From NCBI GenBank assembly GCA_029706075.1, contig JAINUG010000135.1:683501-747500 (forward strand): a DNA stretch of 64,000 nt, read 5' to 3'. A program made the position numbers and the translations under genes. Below are positions 38,373-49,958 of this stretch, piece by piece. The DNA comes from Aldrovandia affinis. Lineage: Eukaryota; Chordata; Actinopteri; Notacanthiformes; Halosauridae. The notes under the pieces are model-generated. The model saw only the letters and a list, made by a program, of their open reading frames with translations. It had not been told where the DNA came from and did not search any database. Position 1 is the stretch's first letter; every line of letters begins with the position of its first letter.

Positions 38373-38586
38373 AATTACTCTGAGACGATTGAAAACTTTG
38401 CGTCGTTACTAGACAGCATGCACGTTCTCGTACTGTACATAGATAGAAAATATATATAGCTAACCAACCTAGATAACTAGGTAAGCTAGAATTATTTCAT
38501 TTATTTTTAAACTAATAGACGTCATATTACCAGTATGCTTCACGGTTTTTGTTAGCAACATTGCGTTGAAACGTGTGTTTACTTAC

Positions 38587-38760
38587 TGCACTTTTTCTGG
38601 ATTGAAGATCTCACCAAGGGATTCCTTGTCAAGCGTTCCTTTCCCGGTTACTAAGCAAGCAATGGACAAGCAACGAAGCCCAGAGAAGGCAGTCGCCTAG
38701 ATAAAACAAACTCAGCATTATGGGAAACTGGAGGACATTGTATGATTTCTCACGTTCACA
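38587..38760 (-). promoter_or_regulatory. Possible minus-strand promoter and 5' exon
   Basis: On the minus strand, CAGTTTCCCATAATGC (about 38715-38732) resembles the ZNF143/STAF promoter site. It is followed by about 110 bases of moderate GC and a consensus donor TGCAGTAAGT at 38590-38581. This looks like a noncoding first exon. I could not find the next exon, so the gene is unknown. Confidence 0.35.
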
Positions 38761-39896
38761 GTATGATAGCATATAGCGCCACCCAACGGAAAAAATATTT
38801 TTATGCACTCAATTTTGATCTGTACTCGAGTACGAATTTGCTTTGTGCTACCTCACTATATTAGTTTGTACTACGCATGTATTATGTAGCAGTATATAAA
38901 CTGGTTGCAAGTGTAGATTGGTAAAACACTTAATTGGGCACCTATACCATACTCATGCAATTACCCATTTCACATAAATATCACGCAAGTTGGAATATGT
39001 CTGTAAAGATATGTTAAATATTTGTTATTATAGATGGAAATCATGTATAGGCCACCACACACATGAACAATTAATGGTTCTCAAGTTTCAAGAGTGGACA
39101 GTTCTAAAATCAGTAGTTTATTTGGCAAACTAATTACGTGCAGGTTAGCATACGAGAAAAAAAAACCCTTTAAAAACATTCACCTTGCCATGCTGATTCC
39201 TACACTAAATATTACAAAAAAGCACAAAGGTTTTGAAAACAGTAAAACGTTGAATATTGCATATTTAGTGTGCTCATATTTTATTGCAGTAATACCCTTC
39301 AAGTGTTCTCTTGAGCAGTATAGAGCAATGTTTTACTTCTGAAAAACCAAAGAGGCTGAACCATGAAACGCTTATTAAACCACTCACCCTTGTGAATCCA
39401 ATTATGTGGGGAGATCTGGGTTAGGATTCTGCTGAGAATCTAAATGAATAAACCAACTTGGCATATACTTTAACTTTCCCAAAGGTAGATGACATTGGCC
39501 GCAATATAAATCGCTCCTTAAATCATGCTTGGAATGTGTAATTGGCAGCTGTCACAAGCGTAGCAACTGCGCATCAAATTGACAGTAAAAGACAAGATAA
39601 GATTATCACATAGCTTTTATTCTTTCTGCTGAACCCCTGTCTCCCACACCATCTGGTTCTGAGTACAGATATCAAGATACATGGATATTTGAAGTGCATT
39701 ATTAAGAGTAACAAAAAAACAAAACAAAAAGCTCAAGACAAGCTCAAGACAACAGAAAAATGGAATACATGTTAACCATAATGGTGTTCAATATTCATAA
39801 TTCACATTTTAGTTTGGACTATGTCATACTCTATTCTGAGAGAGATGGGATGACACTAAAAATGGCAAAGAATAGAGTCCAAGGCATATTCTAGAA
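38761..39896. other. Noncoding, no gene seen
   Basis: AT-rich. A minus-strand AATAAA-type signal at about 39616 could mark a transcript end but no matching gene is visible. Confidence 0.35.
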
Positions 39897-40227
39897 CGGG
39901 TGTCTAATTGTATCCGAGAAGAGCCGGTGTGGGTGCAGGCTTTTGTTGTAGCCCATCACTAAATTCCTGATCATTAAACATCGGATTCATCTAATCACTA
40001 TAAATTACTTAATTAGCCCAGTATGATATTTGATCTGACATTTTCTATAAAACAATGAGCCACTGCTGCAGACTGCACATGCAGCCTTTGGGAATATATT
40101 TTAATATGGTCTGGTATAGGACTGAACCAACAGTGTATACAGAAGTTTAGAAAATTGAGTCAGAATAACTGGTTGGAACAAAAACCCGCATACACACCAG
40201 CCTTCGGGAATGGAGTTGTGCACCCCG
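39897..40227. mobile_element. MITE-like inverted-repeat element
   Basis: The left arm (CGGGTGTCTAATTG ... GCCGGTGTGGGTGCAGGCTT, then TTGTT) is mirrored by the right arm, whose complement reads CGGGGTGCACAACTCC ... GCTGGTGTGTATGCGGGTTT, then TTGTT. The size and arm layout resemble hAT-derived MITEs of fish. Flanks show no clear duplication, so the exact ends are uncertain. Confidence 0.6.
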
Positions 40228-42571
40228 TAACTACAGCCTTTAAATACGATCAAATTATCAGCATGCTTCTAGTATTTTTATAGCAAACAACCATTACAAG
40301 GAAACATACTACCCCATACCAAGGACTTGACTGGTGAAGAGACACTGCTGATACAAAACTAATGGATGGTAAAGATTCCAAAGTAGAGAAAATTTGTCAT
40401 GATGAAAAGTATTTTGTACACAATAATGCTGAATGTACAGCACAGGTGGCTTAAAAAAAAAAGGGGGAAGAATAAAAAAGAGCAGGCGCTTTTCAGGGAC
40501 TGTGGCTACTTGGGTGCATCCCTTTATTAGTGCCTTTTCGTAACTTAGCAACAACTCCAGAACTGTTGTTACTTTAGAGGAGCTACGCTCTGTGTGAGTG
40601 ACTGACTGACTGACTGACAGCAGGCAGAAAGCAGTAGCTGTGGCTGTTCTCTCAGGATTACGGTACACAATCAGAGAGGGCCGCCGCTTCTGATCCTGAA
40701 GATGCACGGCGCCGAGATTGAGATGCTTTTCAACCAGAGGCTGGCACCCGGATCCACAGGTCATTCGGGTTTCCGTGCGATCGATCGCTCCGGCTGAAGA
40801 GCTGAACAACCTGAGACTGAACAAATCCCAGAACTCTGCGGATCTCAAGTAGAAACCGATACAGTAAGTGCTTTCCTAGTGACTTCCTCTTTTAAAATCA
40901 AGGGAGATTAATATCTCAATCGGAGTACCTTTGGCATAGTTAATGATGACTGATGATGATGATGACAGCATTAAAAAGGAGAACCATATTAGTTGACAGG
41001 ATGTTCTTAAGAAACAAGAGCACAACCATTAAAGCCCTCTGAAACGGGTAATTCACGAGTTGCCCTGACACAGCACACTGACCTTTTTCCCCCCTGAAAA
41101 TTGAAGGTGCTTTCACAATCCATTTACTTTAGACGAACCCAACCATAGCTCAACAACGAACGGACAAACAAAAAAACAACAGACATTCGACCAATTCAAG
41201 CACTTGGAAGCATTCAGCTCAACGGAACTAGCTCTACGACCTCCAGTAGGACACAACCCCTTTCCCTACAGTATCTCTAAAATAACAATTAAGATATCTA
41301 GGTGAGCAATTTTTTTTTTCTTCTTCCGAGAACACAAACTCTTAAAATCATACCCATTTTTCTGATTTGGCCCAGTTACCAGCAGCAGTTTTCAAAGGAC
41401 TATTTGTCGCGGACGTCACGTTAGAAGATCACAAACATTACTGCTCTGGAAGGAAGAGGAAATCAGTTCAGCGTTGCCTACAATGGAGAACATTCAGGGG
41501 GGTTCGTAATTTTTCTTTCTTTTCTTTCTCATCGACAGGAAGATGTGTGATCGTGGCGTCGGTCGAGCGGCTAGCGTGGAGGCTTCCTCTGGGGGGTCGG
41601 GGGGTTTCTCAGGGCGGTGGTAGTGTGCGCAGCGGCAGGGTCATCCAGCCTGGACTCACAGCGAGCTGTTTGCAGTGCAGGCCTTCATTACGCCACAGGA
41701 CAGTCCCACAGACCTGAGAAACTGCTCCAGACACCTGGGCAGGGAAACAACACAAACTGTGAGGGTCCAGCTCTGCCCACATCCAACAACCGGTTCCTGT
41801 CCCAGCAAATAAAACTGCAGGTGTTTTACCTTGCGTTCTGCTTAAGGTGCATTGACCTCCTAGAAAAAAACTATTAGGAAAAAAGTACATGGATACCCAA
41901 ATTTGTAAAAATGGAAAAACAAAAATAAAATAAAAAAAAGGTAACATGGATTCCCACAGCCAGATCACAGGTTAAATAGAGCTTAGATTAAATCAGAATA
42001 AATCTTTATTATTTTTCTCATTCAGCTGAGAGGGCAGCCAAAAAAGAATAGATGAAAATAAATGTCTTATTTAATCTCTTGCTGTACTCAACTTGTGATG
42101 CGAATGTGGGCATCCACGTACGTTCTTCTGTCCCCGCCGAATAAACAATGGGATAAAACTAGAGTACAATATAGCCGTAAAACATGATGGCTTGCTTGCC
42201 ATGACAGTGCGTGAGATGAGTGACCGGACATTCGCATGCGTGTTAAACTCTGTGGGGTGATTTATGTATTAAAGTTTGAGGGCAAGCTCTTGTGCGAGCA
42301 GGATTGCGCAGAGAGATATGGGAGTGATTTCAGAAGTTAGACTCCCAGGTATTAAAGGAGATTTATGGGCCCCGAGAGGGGCCTGAGACAGGCCTGACCT
42401 TCCAAAAGTGACACCAGCCCTCATCCACACGTCAATGAGAAGCATTTCCGTAACGCTCCACAGGCCCCGAAGTGGCATAATAACGTTGGCCATTACGAGA
42501 ACGAACCCTGACTTTGGTAAGGATACAAAGAGATTGGAAATGGGTGCCATTAATCACATGATGAACTAAAC
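40228..42571. other. Noncoding; GC-rich patch at 41.5-41.7 kb
   Basis: A 179-codon minus-strand open frame (40309-40848) resembles no family and crosses a (TGAC)n run at 40600-40619. The 41500-41730 patch is GC-rich with open frames on both strands and an acceptor-like TTTCTTTCTCATCGACAG; I recognise no product. 42.26-42.55 kb looks conserved but noncoding. Part of this region may be selenot 3' UTR. Confidence 0.3.
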
Positions 42572-43141
42572 CAGTGGTTCTCAACCTCGGTCCTGGGGAC
42601 CCACTGTGTATGCTGGTTTTTGTTACAGCAAAACCTCTTCATCAATTAAGGCTGTTGAAAACGTGTGTAAGTTGTACAATATTTCATTAAACTTATTTTA
42701 ACACAATGCAGTTTTGGCACATTGACAATTGCTCTGTCATTGAACTCTTTATTTTTCACAAATGGTTTACTTTCAGTGACCAGGTGTGCACACTTTCAAC
42801 AATTAGGCCCTCACTGATTTCATCTGCCAGTCTATAATTGAATCAATTACAAAAGGTAACCTCTAAAGGTATCATGTGTCATATAGCACATTACAGAAGA
42901 TGTGTTGATCTGACTGATTTAATGTCCTGGGATGTGAATATGGGACATTTATTGTTCCTGGCATGCTTAGCTATTTCTGAGAGAATATGGCCTTAACAGT
43001 GTAAATCAAGCTTTAATAGAAATTAAAAGTATCTAATTAAGAACAATTAACCGCTAGTTACAAATTCAGAGGTTATCATTATGGTTGGAATGAAAACCAG
43101 CATACACAGTGGGTCCCCACAACCGAGGTTGAGAATCACTG
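42572..43141. mobile_element. hAT-type MITE downstream of selenot
   Basis: 570 bp with long inverted termini: CAGTGGTTCTCAACCTCGGT at the left and its near-complement ACCGAGGTTGAGAATCACTG at the right, then GGGGACCCACTGTGTATGCT mirrored at 43097-43118. Flanks AACTAAAC and AACAAAAA match at 6 of 8 bases. CAGTGGTTCTCAACC is a classical hAT (Charlie-type) terminus. It begins about 200 bp past the selenot stop codon. Confidence 0.85.
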
Positions 43142-43339
43142 AACAAAAATGTCATCTACCAGACCCTTTTTCCCCCTCCCCCTGCATAAGATTTTTCCTA
43201 TGCAAAAACATGTCAATCACATTTTTTCTTGGTGTTCTTTCAGAATGGATTCGATTAATGAACCTCCCATCTTAGACCCAGGAGCCCGAATGGGGCTTTC
43301 ATTTAATTACTTACTTATCTGTCATCTAGGAAGCCAGCG

Positions 43340-43461
43340 CTACAGAGCTGGAAAGGAGATCTTGTCGACTTGATTCATCTTCAGGTGATTATCAAGGATT
43401 TGAAAAAGCTCTTGGATATTGGGTACGTGTCCTGACTGCAGCTTCGACCAGATTGGTACAT
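43340..43461 (-). CDS. selenot: selenot exon 5 (coding part)
   Basis: Acceptor CCCTCAAG. Encodes VPIWSKLQSGHVPNIQELFQ and ends KISFPAL before TAG (43342-43340). Intron 4, about 2.2 kb, holds copy 2 of the duplicated noncoding block. Confidence 0.93.
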
Positions 43462-46400
43462 CTTGAGGGAGGAGAAAAAACGAACTGATCAACAAAGGCT
43501 TTCAAATCAAAACAAATCTTCATAAAAACCTTTACACATATGTTAAATCCAACAGTTGAGACATTACCATCATCACTTTGATTTCAAGTTACCCAAAACC
43601 GCAAAATGAAGCAAAATAGCGCTTCATTCATGCTTAAATCAAACCCACGTGAGGTTGGAAACAATCGTCTTCGAGTATGAAGACAGGAACTCACGTCAAC
43701 AGAGGTTTGAGGGCCAACTACACAGCCATGTGAGCCATACGTTTTTACATGACTGGGATTTCCATTACAGCCGCTCTAACAGTGCCCAGCACACTGATGC
43801 CATGCCAAAACTCCTTGACGCTGAAGACAGACTTGCTTAGCCTCGATAACGAGCTGTAAGTCAAGCCTGCCTATTTCAGCCGGCCGTAGATGCTTGTCAT
43901 GAAAGGCCTGACATGTCGCTGTTGGGCCAGGCTAAAGGGCCATTCCCACCAAAACTGAAACCTAAAAAAAAAAAATTATTCTTCCGATACAAAACAATTC
44001 TTCCGAATGGCAGCGTTTACCCGGCAACGAGAATGATCAAATCAAGCTAGACGAATCAAGTGTCATTGCAATAAATCCCAGAGGGATTTTTGGAACGTTT
44101 CTTTGATGACTAAATATGTTTTGAAGTCTGTGGCCGTGCAGCCTCCTTCTGTTGCATCTCCACTGGGCCAGGTGCAGGAGTCGGAAGTCTTCAGCGTTCA
44201 TATTCATGGTTTTGTTTTCCTCGATTTAGAGGCGACGAGAGAAAACCATAAACAATGCAGTTATTTTCAGATATCAATCGTTTATTATATAGTTGATTGA
44301 CGTGTGTAAATGAACGGCTGAAAATGTTCTTGGCGTATATGCAAAACAACGACTTAGTAGTTGGTATTGGTATCGTTATTATTTATGCTGGGCAGAGCTC
44401 TGAAGGCTCGTCTGATGCTCAGCTCTATGAAGTCTGAACACGGTAGAGATGTGATGCTACTGACAAGTGATGTGTCTGGGAAGGAGACAGGAGCACTGCA
44501 GGACAGCCTAGCACTCAGGCACCCACACTCAACTCGCTGCTAAAGGAGTATTACTTGGTAGAACGAACTCACACGTGCATGCATGGGGTACTAAACACGT
44601 GTACCTATCTGCACACACAGAGGGCACTTATTAACAGAGGTAAAATAGTTGTGGAGGAAGAGGGGACAAGAAGGAAAAACATTTGAGGCAGGAACAGCAA
44701 ATGTTTATTAAAGTGGGGCCAGTTGCTAATATACAATACTGTATATTTAACTGTATATTATATTTATTTTACTTAATATTTAATTATAACAGGACTTCCC
44801 CACAGAAACATGGGACTTCAGAGCCCTGGTCACCTATTTTTCATTTATTAATTCACTTGTTTGTGAGATGCTCTTATCCGCAAGCAGCTCACGTGGCTTA
44901 TGTAGGGAAGGAAACGGACAGTCTGCATTGCTATTCTCAAGACCGTCAGTCCATGCCCCGGCTCAGCCGGGAGCCAATCGTGATCAGGCCAAGAACACAG
45001 TGGTAACATGGAGGGGGAAAAAAGGCTCCTTTAATGACATTGTGAAAGGGCACTTTGGGGCTGCCAACTTAATTTGAAGAGGAACGCTGTAGAGGCATAT
45101 CAGGACATGCACAGCAATGCTCTCATTGCCGTAATAGCTGTTTTTTTATTGTCCTGCTCAAAAGTTTTACACCAATAAAGAGGTTCCAATTTCATTAGCA
45201 GACGTACAATCAGAGTCCTGCATTGAGTAGCTGTCTGTAAGAAATATATGCTGCTTATGCATTCCTGCTATCACAAGGGTTCATTGGCTAACAGCATGGT
45301 CTAATATACCAGAGTATAGGGTTACCTAACCGTTGTGTTCCTTTAGTTTATTCTCTCCAGTCACACACGCATAATTTGATCATGACTGCCGACTTCATAT
45401 TGTCAACCAGTGGACCCCAAAGTGTCTGGAAGCCCTGAACATTGAGATTGTGGCTTTCGGCCACTTCCAAATTTGGAATTCCCACTTCCATTTGCCTTAT
45501 GGCAATCAAGGCAACTGCAGGATAACTGGATAACTACACAGTTTAGTTCTGCAATATGTGACTTGGAAATCATGCAGCAGCTGAATAGGGAGTATAACCA
45601 ATAGCTGAAAGTGGGTAGTTATTCAACTCATTCTTGAAGTCCAAGAAAAAATTAAAACATTTCATTAATTCAGAAACTTACCATTTAGTACGATTTCAAA
45701 AGCCCCTGTGGACAAGAAATGGGTCTCCAGCATATTGCTGAGGAAAAATGTCATCAGGCATGAAAATATCTGAAAAAGATAGACATGGCATGAAAACATT
45801 TTAGACCCAAACTGCCATGATACAGTAAACAGGGAAAACTTTTTAAACGGTTGTTGTTGTCCTGCACCAAAAACATCTAAAAAATAAACAGGCATGAACA
45901 ATACCCCTGTATGAACATTTTCTGAGAACAATCATACCATTAGAGAAGTATCATCATTCATGCACTGACCAGACATACTTAATCCAGACACTTGCATCGA
46001 TCACACTTTATGTATTATAGTGCTGAGCCTACACGAAATCATTTCAGGCCAAGTACCTTGCTTAAGGGCACAACAGCAGTGCCCCACCTGGGAATCAAAG
46101 CTGCAGCTTTCTGGTTACAGGCAAGCTTCTTGAGAATAATAGGCTACTTAGGAACATTTACAGAACACCTTTCACATCAGGATCTCAAAGCACTTTACAG
46201 TGAAGGGTGGGGGATATTCAATGTCCACAGTGAGTCATTAAAAACCCTGTTTAACATCTAGGCTAATGTAAAAGACATCTCCTACAACATCCCGAGTACC
46301 TGTACTGGTTTTTCTGCCGTGTGCTGAGGGAAGACTGACCACTACAGGCCCACTAACCCCACTTCCAGTAGAAACTAGTTTTCCCATGTTATCTCCCATA

Positions 46401-48172
46401 TAAATACTAATCTAGCCCAGGCCTGCTCTCATCTTAAAAGGAGAAACTTGCTGCATGGTACAGCTGCTGCTGGTATTTACCACTACGCAGAAATGCCAGC
46501 ATTTGTCTGCTGGAGGAACATAATATGCCTGTGCAGGCAAAGATACATTTGCTCCGTTTTTGCCCAATACATGAATTAATGAAGACACACAGGGCTGCCA
46601 AGAACATTTCATTTTCTGGATCCAAAAGCTTTATTACCTTATTATCCTGGCTCCACAGCCATATCCTTGGAGTGTCCATTCCAAGTGTGGGAAAAGGATT
46701 CTGTCCACTAACAATTAGAGCGATGGCGAGAAGTTTGAAGTAGGAAGCAAAATTTGCAATATATCTAGGGGAGGGGAGGAGAAAGGTCAGTGACGTTTTG
46801 GTGGCTCATAGCAGTTAACAAGCAATGTTTTTCCTTAGAATATGAATAGCGTGGTGGCAACAATGTGGTTTCCTGAAATATACTCACTTGTTGATGGGTT
46901 TGGGAGGGTAGTTCTCTCCCTCGATTCGGATGTCCGGGTACAGCTGGGTGATCGACCTAGAGTACTCCTGGAACACCTTGCTGTACCCTCAGGAAATGCT
47001 GTAGCAATGAATGACATGTCAAACACACCGAAGAGCAATTGCCTCAATGACATAAGTGTTGAAACACAGCCAGTGCATCTTTAAGAAAGCTGAAAAGCTG
47101 TCGGAAACATATGTAGCGAGGCGTGACGTTTGCGGCTCCATCTTCACAAGCTCATTCTTATCACTGATCCAACAAGGGAGCGCTGCATGTGGCGTTAAGA
47201 GGATTATAAAGGAAACGTTGTGTGATTTATACGGAGTCGAGTTAGCCATGTCATTTTATTAATATTAATATTAATTAGCTCCTTCAGATGGCAGAGGAAA
47301 GTCCATAGATTCATTCGCGAAGGTGAAATGAATTGCCGTTAACGATTGTCTACAGAAAGCCCACCTTTCGGGTACTTTACCAACGCGCTAACGTTATCGA
47401 TCGAACATTGCTTTAACACATGCTGCCAGCTAAGACCTTGCATTACTACGGATGTACCGCTTTCTGATAAATAAATAAAAAAGTGCGGCAAAGCCACTAC
47501 CTCCCATCACATCAGGACAGCATTCACATTAGCTAGGTAGCGAACGTTAGCTCTTCGACAAGGTACAGAAACAAAATTGCAAGACGTTTTCCAGACGGAG
47601 AGGTGTAAAGCTACATAACTGTACGGATATCGCTTCCATAGCTGACATATTAAGAGACACAAAACGATACCCGCAAGACTAGGCCGAGTGACCGGTGTTC
47701 GTTTAATTCAGCGACCGAGCGGCTACCCGCAGCTAGCTACGAAGGTTAATCTACCTGCAGTGGTTCTGTTGCTAATATAGCTAAACAACCTCGACTCGAA
47801 CCGAGCCAATGTCGCCGATGTCATTACATTACAGGCATTTCCCACTGTCGATTTACATCGTGGACAAATGCATGACGCCGCACAGCGACACGGGAGCTAG
47901 ATTGCTATCAACGAACATTAACATTTTTTTAAAACGTATCAGCTAGCTACTTACCAAAATTGAAACTTCAGTACCGGTCCGGTGTACAATTTGTGCTTGC
48001 CCAGCCTCTGTGCGTCCAGGTCCCGCGGGGTTTCAGGCCCCACGTCCAGGACTTCAGCGGCCTGCTGCGGTTGCGGCTGGGCCATGTTTTTTCCAAGATA
48101 GATGTCCCGCACAGTGACAACCGTGAACAGCAGCATAGCCGTCAATATACCGGCCTGGCTGTATTCCGCCAT
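43340..48172 (-). CDS. selenot: Selenoprotein T (whole CDS, five exons)
   Basis: ER-resident thioredoxin-like selenoenzyme implicated in redox control and calcium/hormone secretion. CDS exons (minus): 48172-47955, 46998-46888, 46764-46638, 45769-45682, 43461-43340; all introns are GT-AG and phases join exactly to 221 codons. Residues 7-27 are a hydrophobic leader. The redox motif C73-I-S-U76 is split by intron 1, and U76 is a UGA (46989-46991) read as selenocysteine. Next comes a family signature YPDIRIEGENYPP, a hydrophobic segment (KYIANFASYFKLLAIALIVS), FFLSNMLETHFLSTGAFEI, and a C-terminus with VPIWSKLQSGHVPNIQELF. Mammalian SELENOT has 195 residues; the extra length lies in a Gln/Pro-containing linker after the leader. 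Fish have several selenot paralogues and I cannot say which this is. A 3' UTR SECIS is required but not confidently located. Confidence 0.95.
44945..45400 (+). other. Duplicated noncoding block, copy 2 (selenot intron 4)
   Basis: Partner of 10403-11090. It lies on the strand opposite to selenot transcription, between exons 4 and 5. Shared landmarks in order: GTCAGTCC, AGCCAATCGTG, CCAAGAACACAGTG, AGGACATGCACAGCAATG, AGCTGTTTTTTTATTGTCCT, CTGCATTGAGTAGCTGTC, TAACAGCATG and TCTCCAGTCACACACGCA. Copy 2 is the more compact version. Confidence 0.7.
45682..45769 (-). CDS. selenot: selenot exon 4
   Basis: Acceptor TTTTTCAG. Encodes IFSCLMTFFLSNMLETHFLS and TGAFEIVLN, the most conserved block of the C-terminal half. 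Donor AAATG|GTAAGT, with one base carried into the next codon. Confidence 0.95.
46000..46235 (+). repeat. Fish dispersed repeat fragments in selenot intron 3
   Basis: Contains AGTACCTTGCTTAAGGGCAC and CAGTGCCCCACCTGGGAATC, then CAGGATCTCAAAGCACTTTA, phrases typical of common fish LINE/SINE relics. Boundaries are unclear. Confidence 0.45.
46638..46764 (-). CDS. selenot: selenot exon 3
   Basis: Acceptor CCCCTAG. Encodes the hydrophobic segment after YIANFASYFKLL and ends PRIWLWSQDNK, in phase 0. Donor AAG|GTAATA. Confidence 0.92.
46888..46998 (-). CDS. selenot: selenot exon 2, carries the Sec UGA
   Basis: Acceptor GCTACAG|C. The first base completes Cys73, then Ile, Ser and TGA (46989-46991), followed by GYSKVFQEYSRSITQLYPDI. 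Open apart from the UGA. Donor AACAA|GTGAGT. The reading frame continues through UGA into strongly family-specific sequence, which is what shows the recoding. Confidence 0.95.
47955..48172 (-). CDS. selenot: selenot exon 1 (coding part)
   Basis: Encodes residues 1-72, starting MAEYSQAGIL with a hydrophobic leader and ending GPVLKFQF, plus the first two bases (TG) of Cys73. The donor reads TTTTG|GTAAGT. The ATG context is CGAAATGG. A downstream Met30 would drop the leader, so the first ATG is preferred. Confidence 0.9.
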
Positions 48173-48429
48173 TTCGCCCCGTTTAACGGGGTTTGCATAC
48201 AGTGCACTCGGTGTACAACTCCCGTCTCGCTAAGGGTTTCGAGTCGTACACCGCCTACCTTCCCGATATATTTCTTTAGTCATTACGAACAGCCACCATG
48301 CTTTCAAAATCACTATTCCGCCATCTGCTGGCGGGAGGTCTAAATACATTCAAAAGGCGAGTGTCCCTCTGGTCATACTTATTTTAAGTATTATGACATA
48401 CGATCATACAATTTTGGGGAAACAAACAG

Positions 48430-48715
48430 AGCAGGGATACACAAAAAAGTATAACCCGTTTTTTTCTGACCGACTAACACATCAATTACGACGTATTGTC
48501 TCGCAAATTGAGTTTGACAAAAATACGTTGAAGAACGAACTGTACTTATCTTTTTATTCATTTCCATCACAATTAATTTACAAAGGACATCTTTTCATTC
48601 ATTTCATTCAAAAAACATAACAGAGATACACAAAAAACTACAACCCGTTTTATTTCTTACCGACCAATAAATCAGTTTTATATTTTTCAATTTGTCAGAC
48701 AAATGGAGTATGAAA
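48430..48715. repeat. Two-copy tandem duplication, ~188 bp period
   Basis: GATACACAAAAAA at 48436 and again at 48624, each followed by AG/CTATAACCCGTTTT-like and GACCGACTAA/CCGACCAATAA segments. Upstream of selenot and noncoding. Confidence 0.55.
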
Positions 48716-49956
48716 AAAAACAACCTTTACTTATAACCTTTAACCTTACTGAACATAAATGTAACACAGGCCAAACAAGTAGAATTGTACCCTCCGGAGC
48801 TCAGCAGTGATTTATTTCTAAATTTAGTCTCAGCTGCAATCCAGTTTGATTCACACATCATCTGCTTTGGTAATGGGTATTCAGTTGTTCAATTCATCAA
48901 GTCCCAGGCAGCACACACTCAGCCATGGAAGCATATCCTCAGAGAGAGGCCTGTAGTCTGCCTCTGAAACAACAGTGACAACCAGCTCATCACTGAAACA
49001 GCACTAATGGAACAACAGAATAGAATGCCAGGAGTCGCCCAGTTGGTGAGTGGGTGTTTGAGATTAGACCACTTATTTTAAACAGAATTAACAGACATTT
49101 GTAATCACATTTCCCAGCTAGACACTGTTATTTAGACTATTATACAGTGCTAATTCTTTAACATAGTGCTGCCACCTCACCGTTCCCAGAAGCCATGAGC
49201 AGCAGAGGGCAAATTTAAACCTCTTAAAATGTGCCTGTATTCCCTCTCAGGTATTATTGCCATTTTTTGCTGTCTATATCACACCGGAAGAGGGTCTAAA
49301 ATGGTTAAGCTCAATACAGCATTGTTTTTCAATAAACAACAAAGCATGAATAGATGAACAATCAACCCAAGCCAACTCTGCAAAAATAACCATGCCATTT
49401 TGATTATTTTCCACTGTTAAAACGTTACCGCACCAATTACATGTGGGAGAGGGAAGTGGTTATTTTTTAAATATAGCCTCTTTTTAAGTTTATGACAGCC
49501 TGTATACACAGATCAGCACATTGGGATGTTTGATCACTCAGAATCCTTTTATGTACAACGTCTACCACGACACCGGCTCATGAGACGCGATTAGGAGTGA
49601 AGGAAAGATATTTAGACAAAGCGGTCTTATTTTAGAAAAACTGCTCAAAGCTGTCAGTTATGCTTCATTAGAACGGCTAGGCAAATAAATAAATAATACA
49701 AAAATACATTTGTCAAAGCTTGTTTGGCATATGTGGAGCACACATCTGTGGTACTAAACCTCTGGTCAATTTTAAGGTCTTTATTTGAACAGACTGTTTA
49801 TACTGTTGTCAAACTAAAAATGAAGACATCACAACATACAAATTAAGATTTTACAAATACTTAAAGTTCTTACCAAAGTGGCAGTAAGCACAGTTAATAT
49901 AAAGCTGGATATTAATTCTCAATGATCATTGATGCATTCATAAATGTTTATTAATG
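48716..49956. other. Noncoding, upstream of selenot
   Basis: No gene or clear repeat seen. AT-rich. Confidence 0.4.
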
Positions 49957-49958
49957 TA

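Noticed and set aside
40309..40848. 179-codon minus-strand frame
   Set aside because: No family resemblance, crosses a TGAC repeat, no splice sites fitting a gene.
43183..43204. Hairpin in the selenot 3' UTR as the SECIS element
   Set aside because: The 8-bp stem and A-rich loop are suggestive, but the AUGA and GA quartet strands are not at the required distance, so it was not called.
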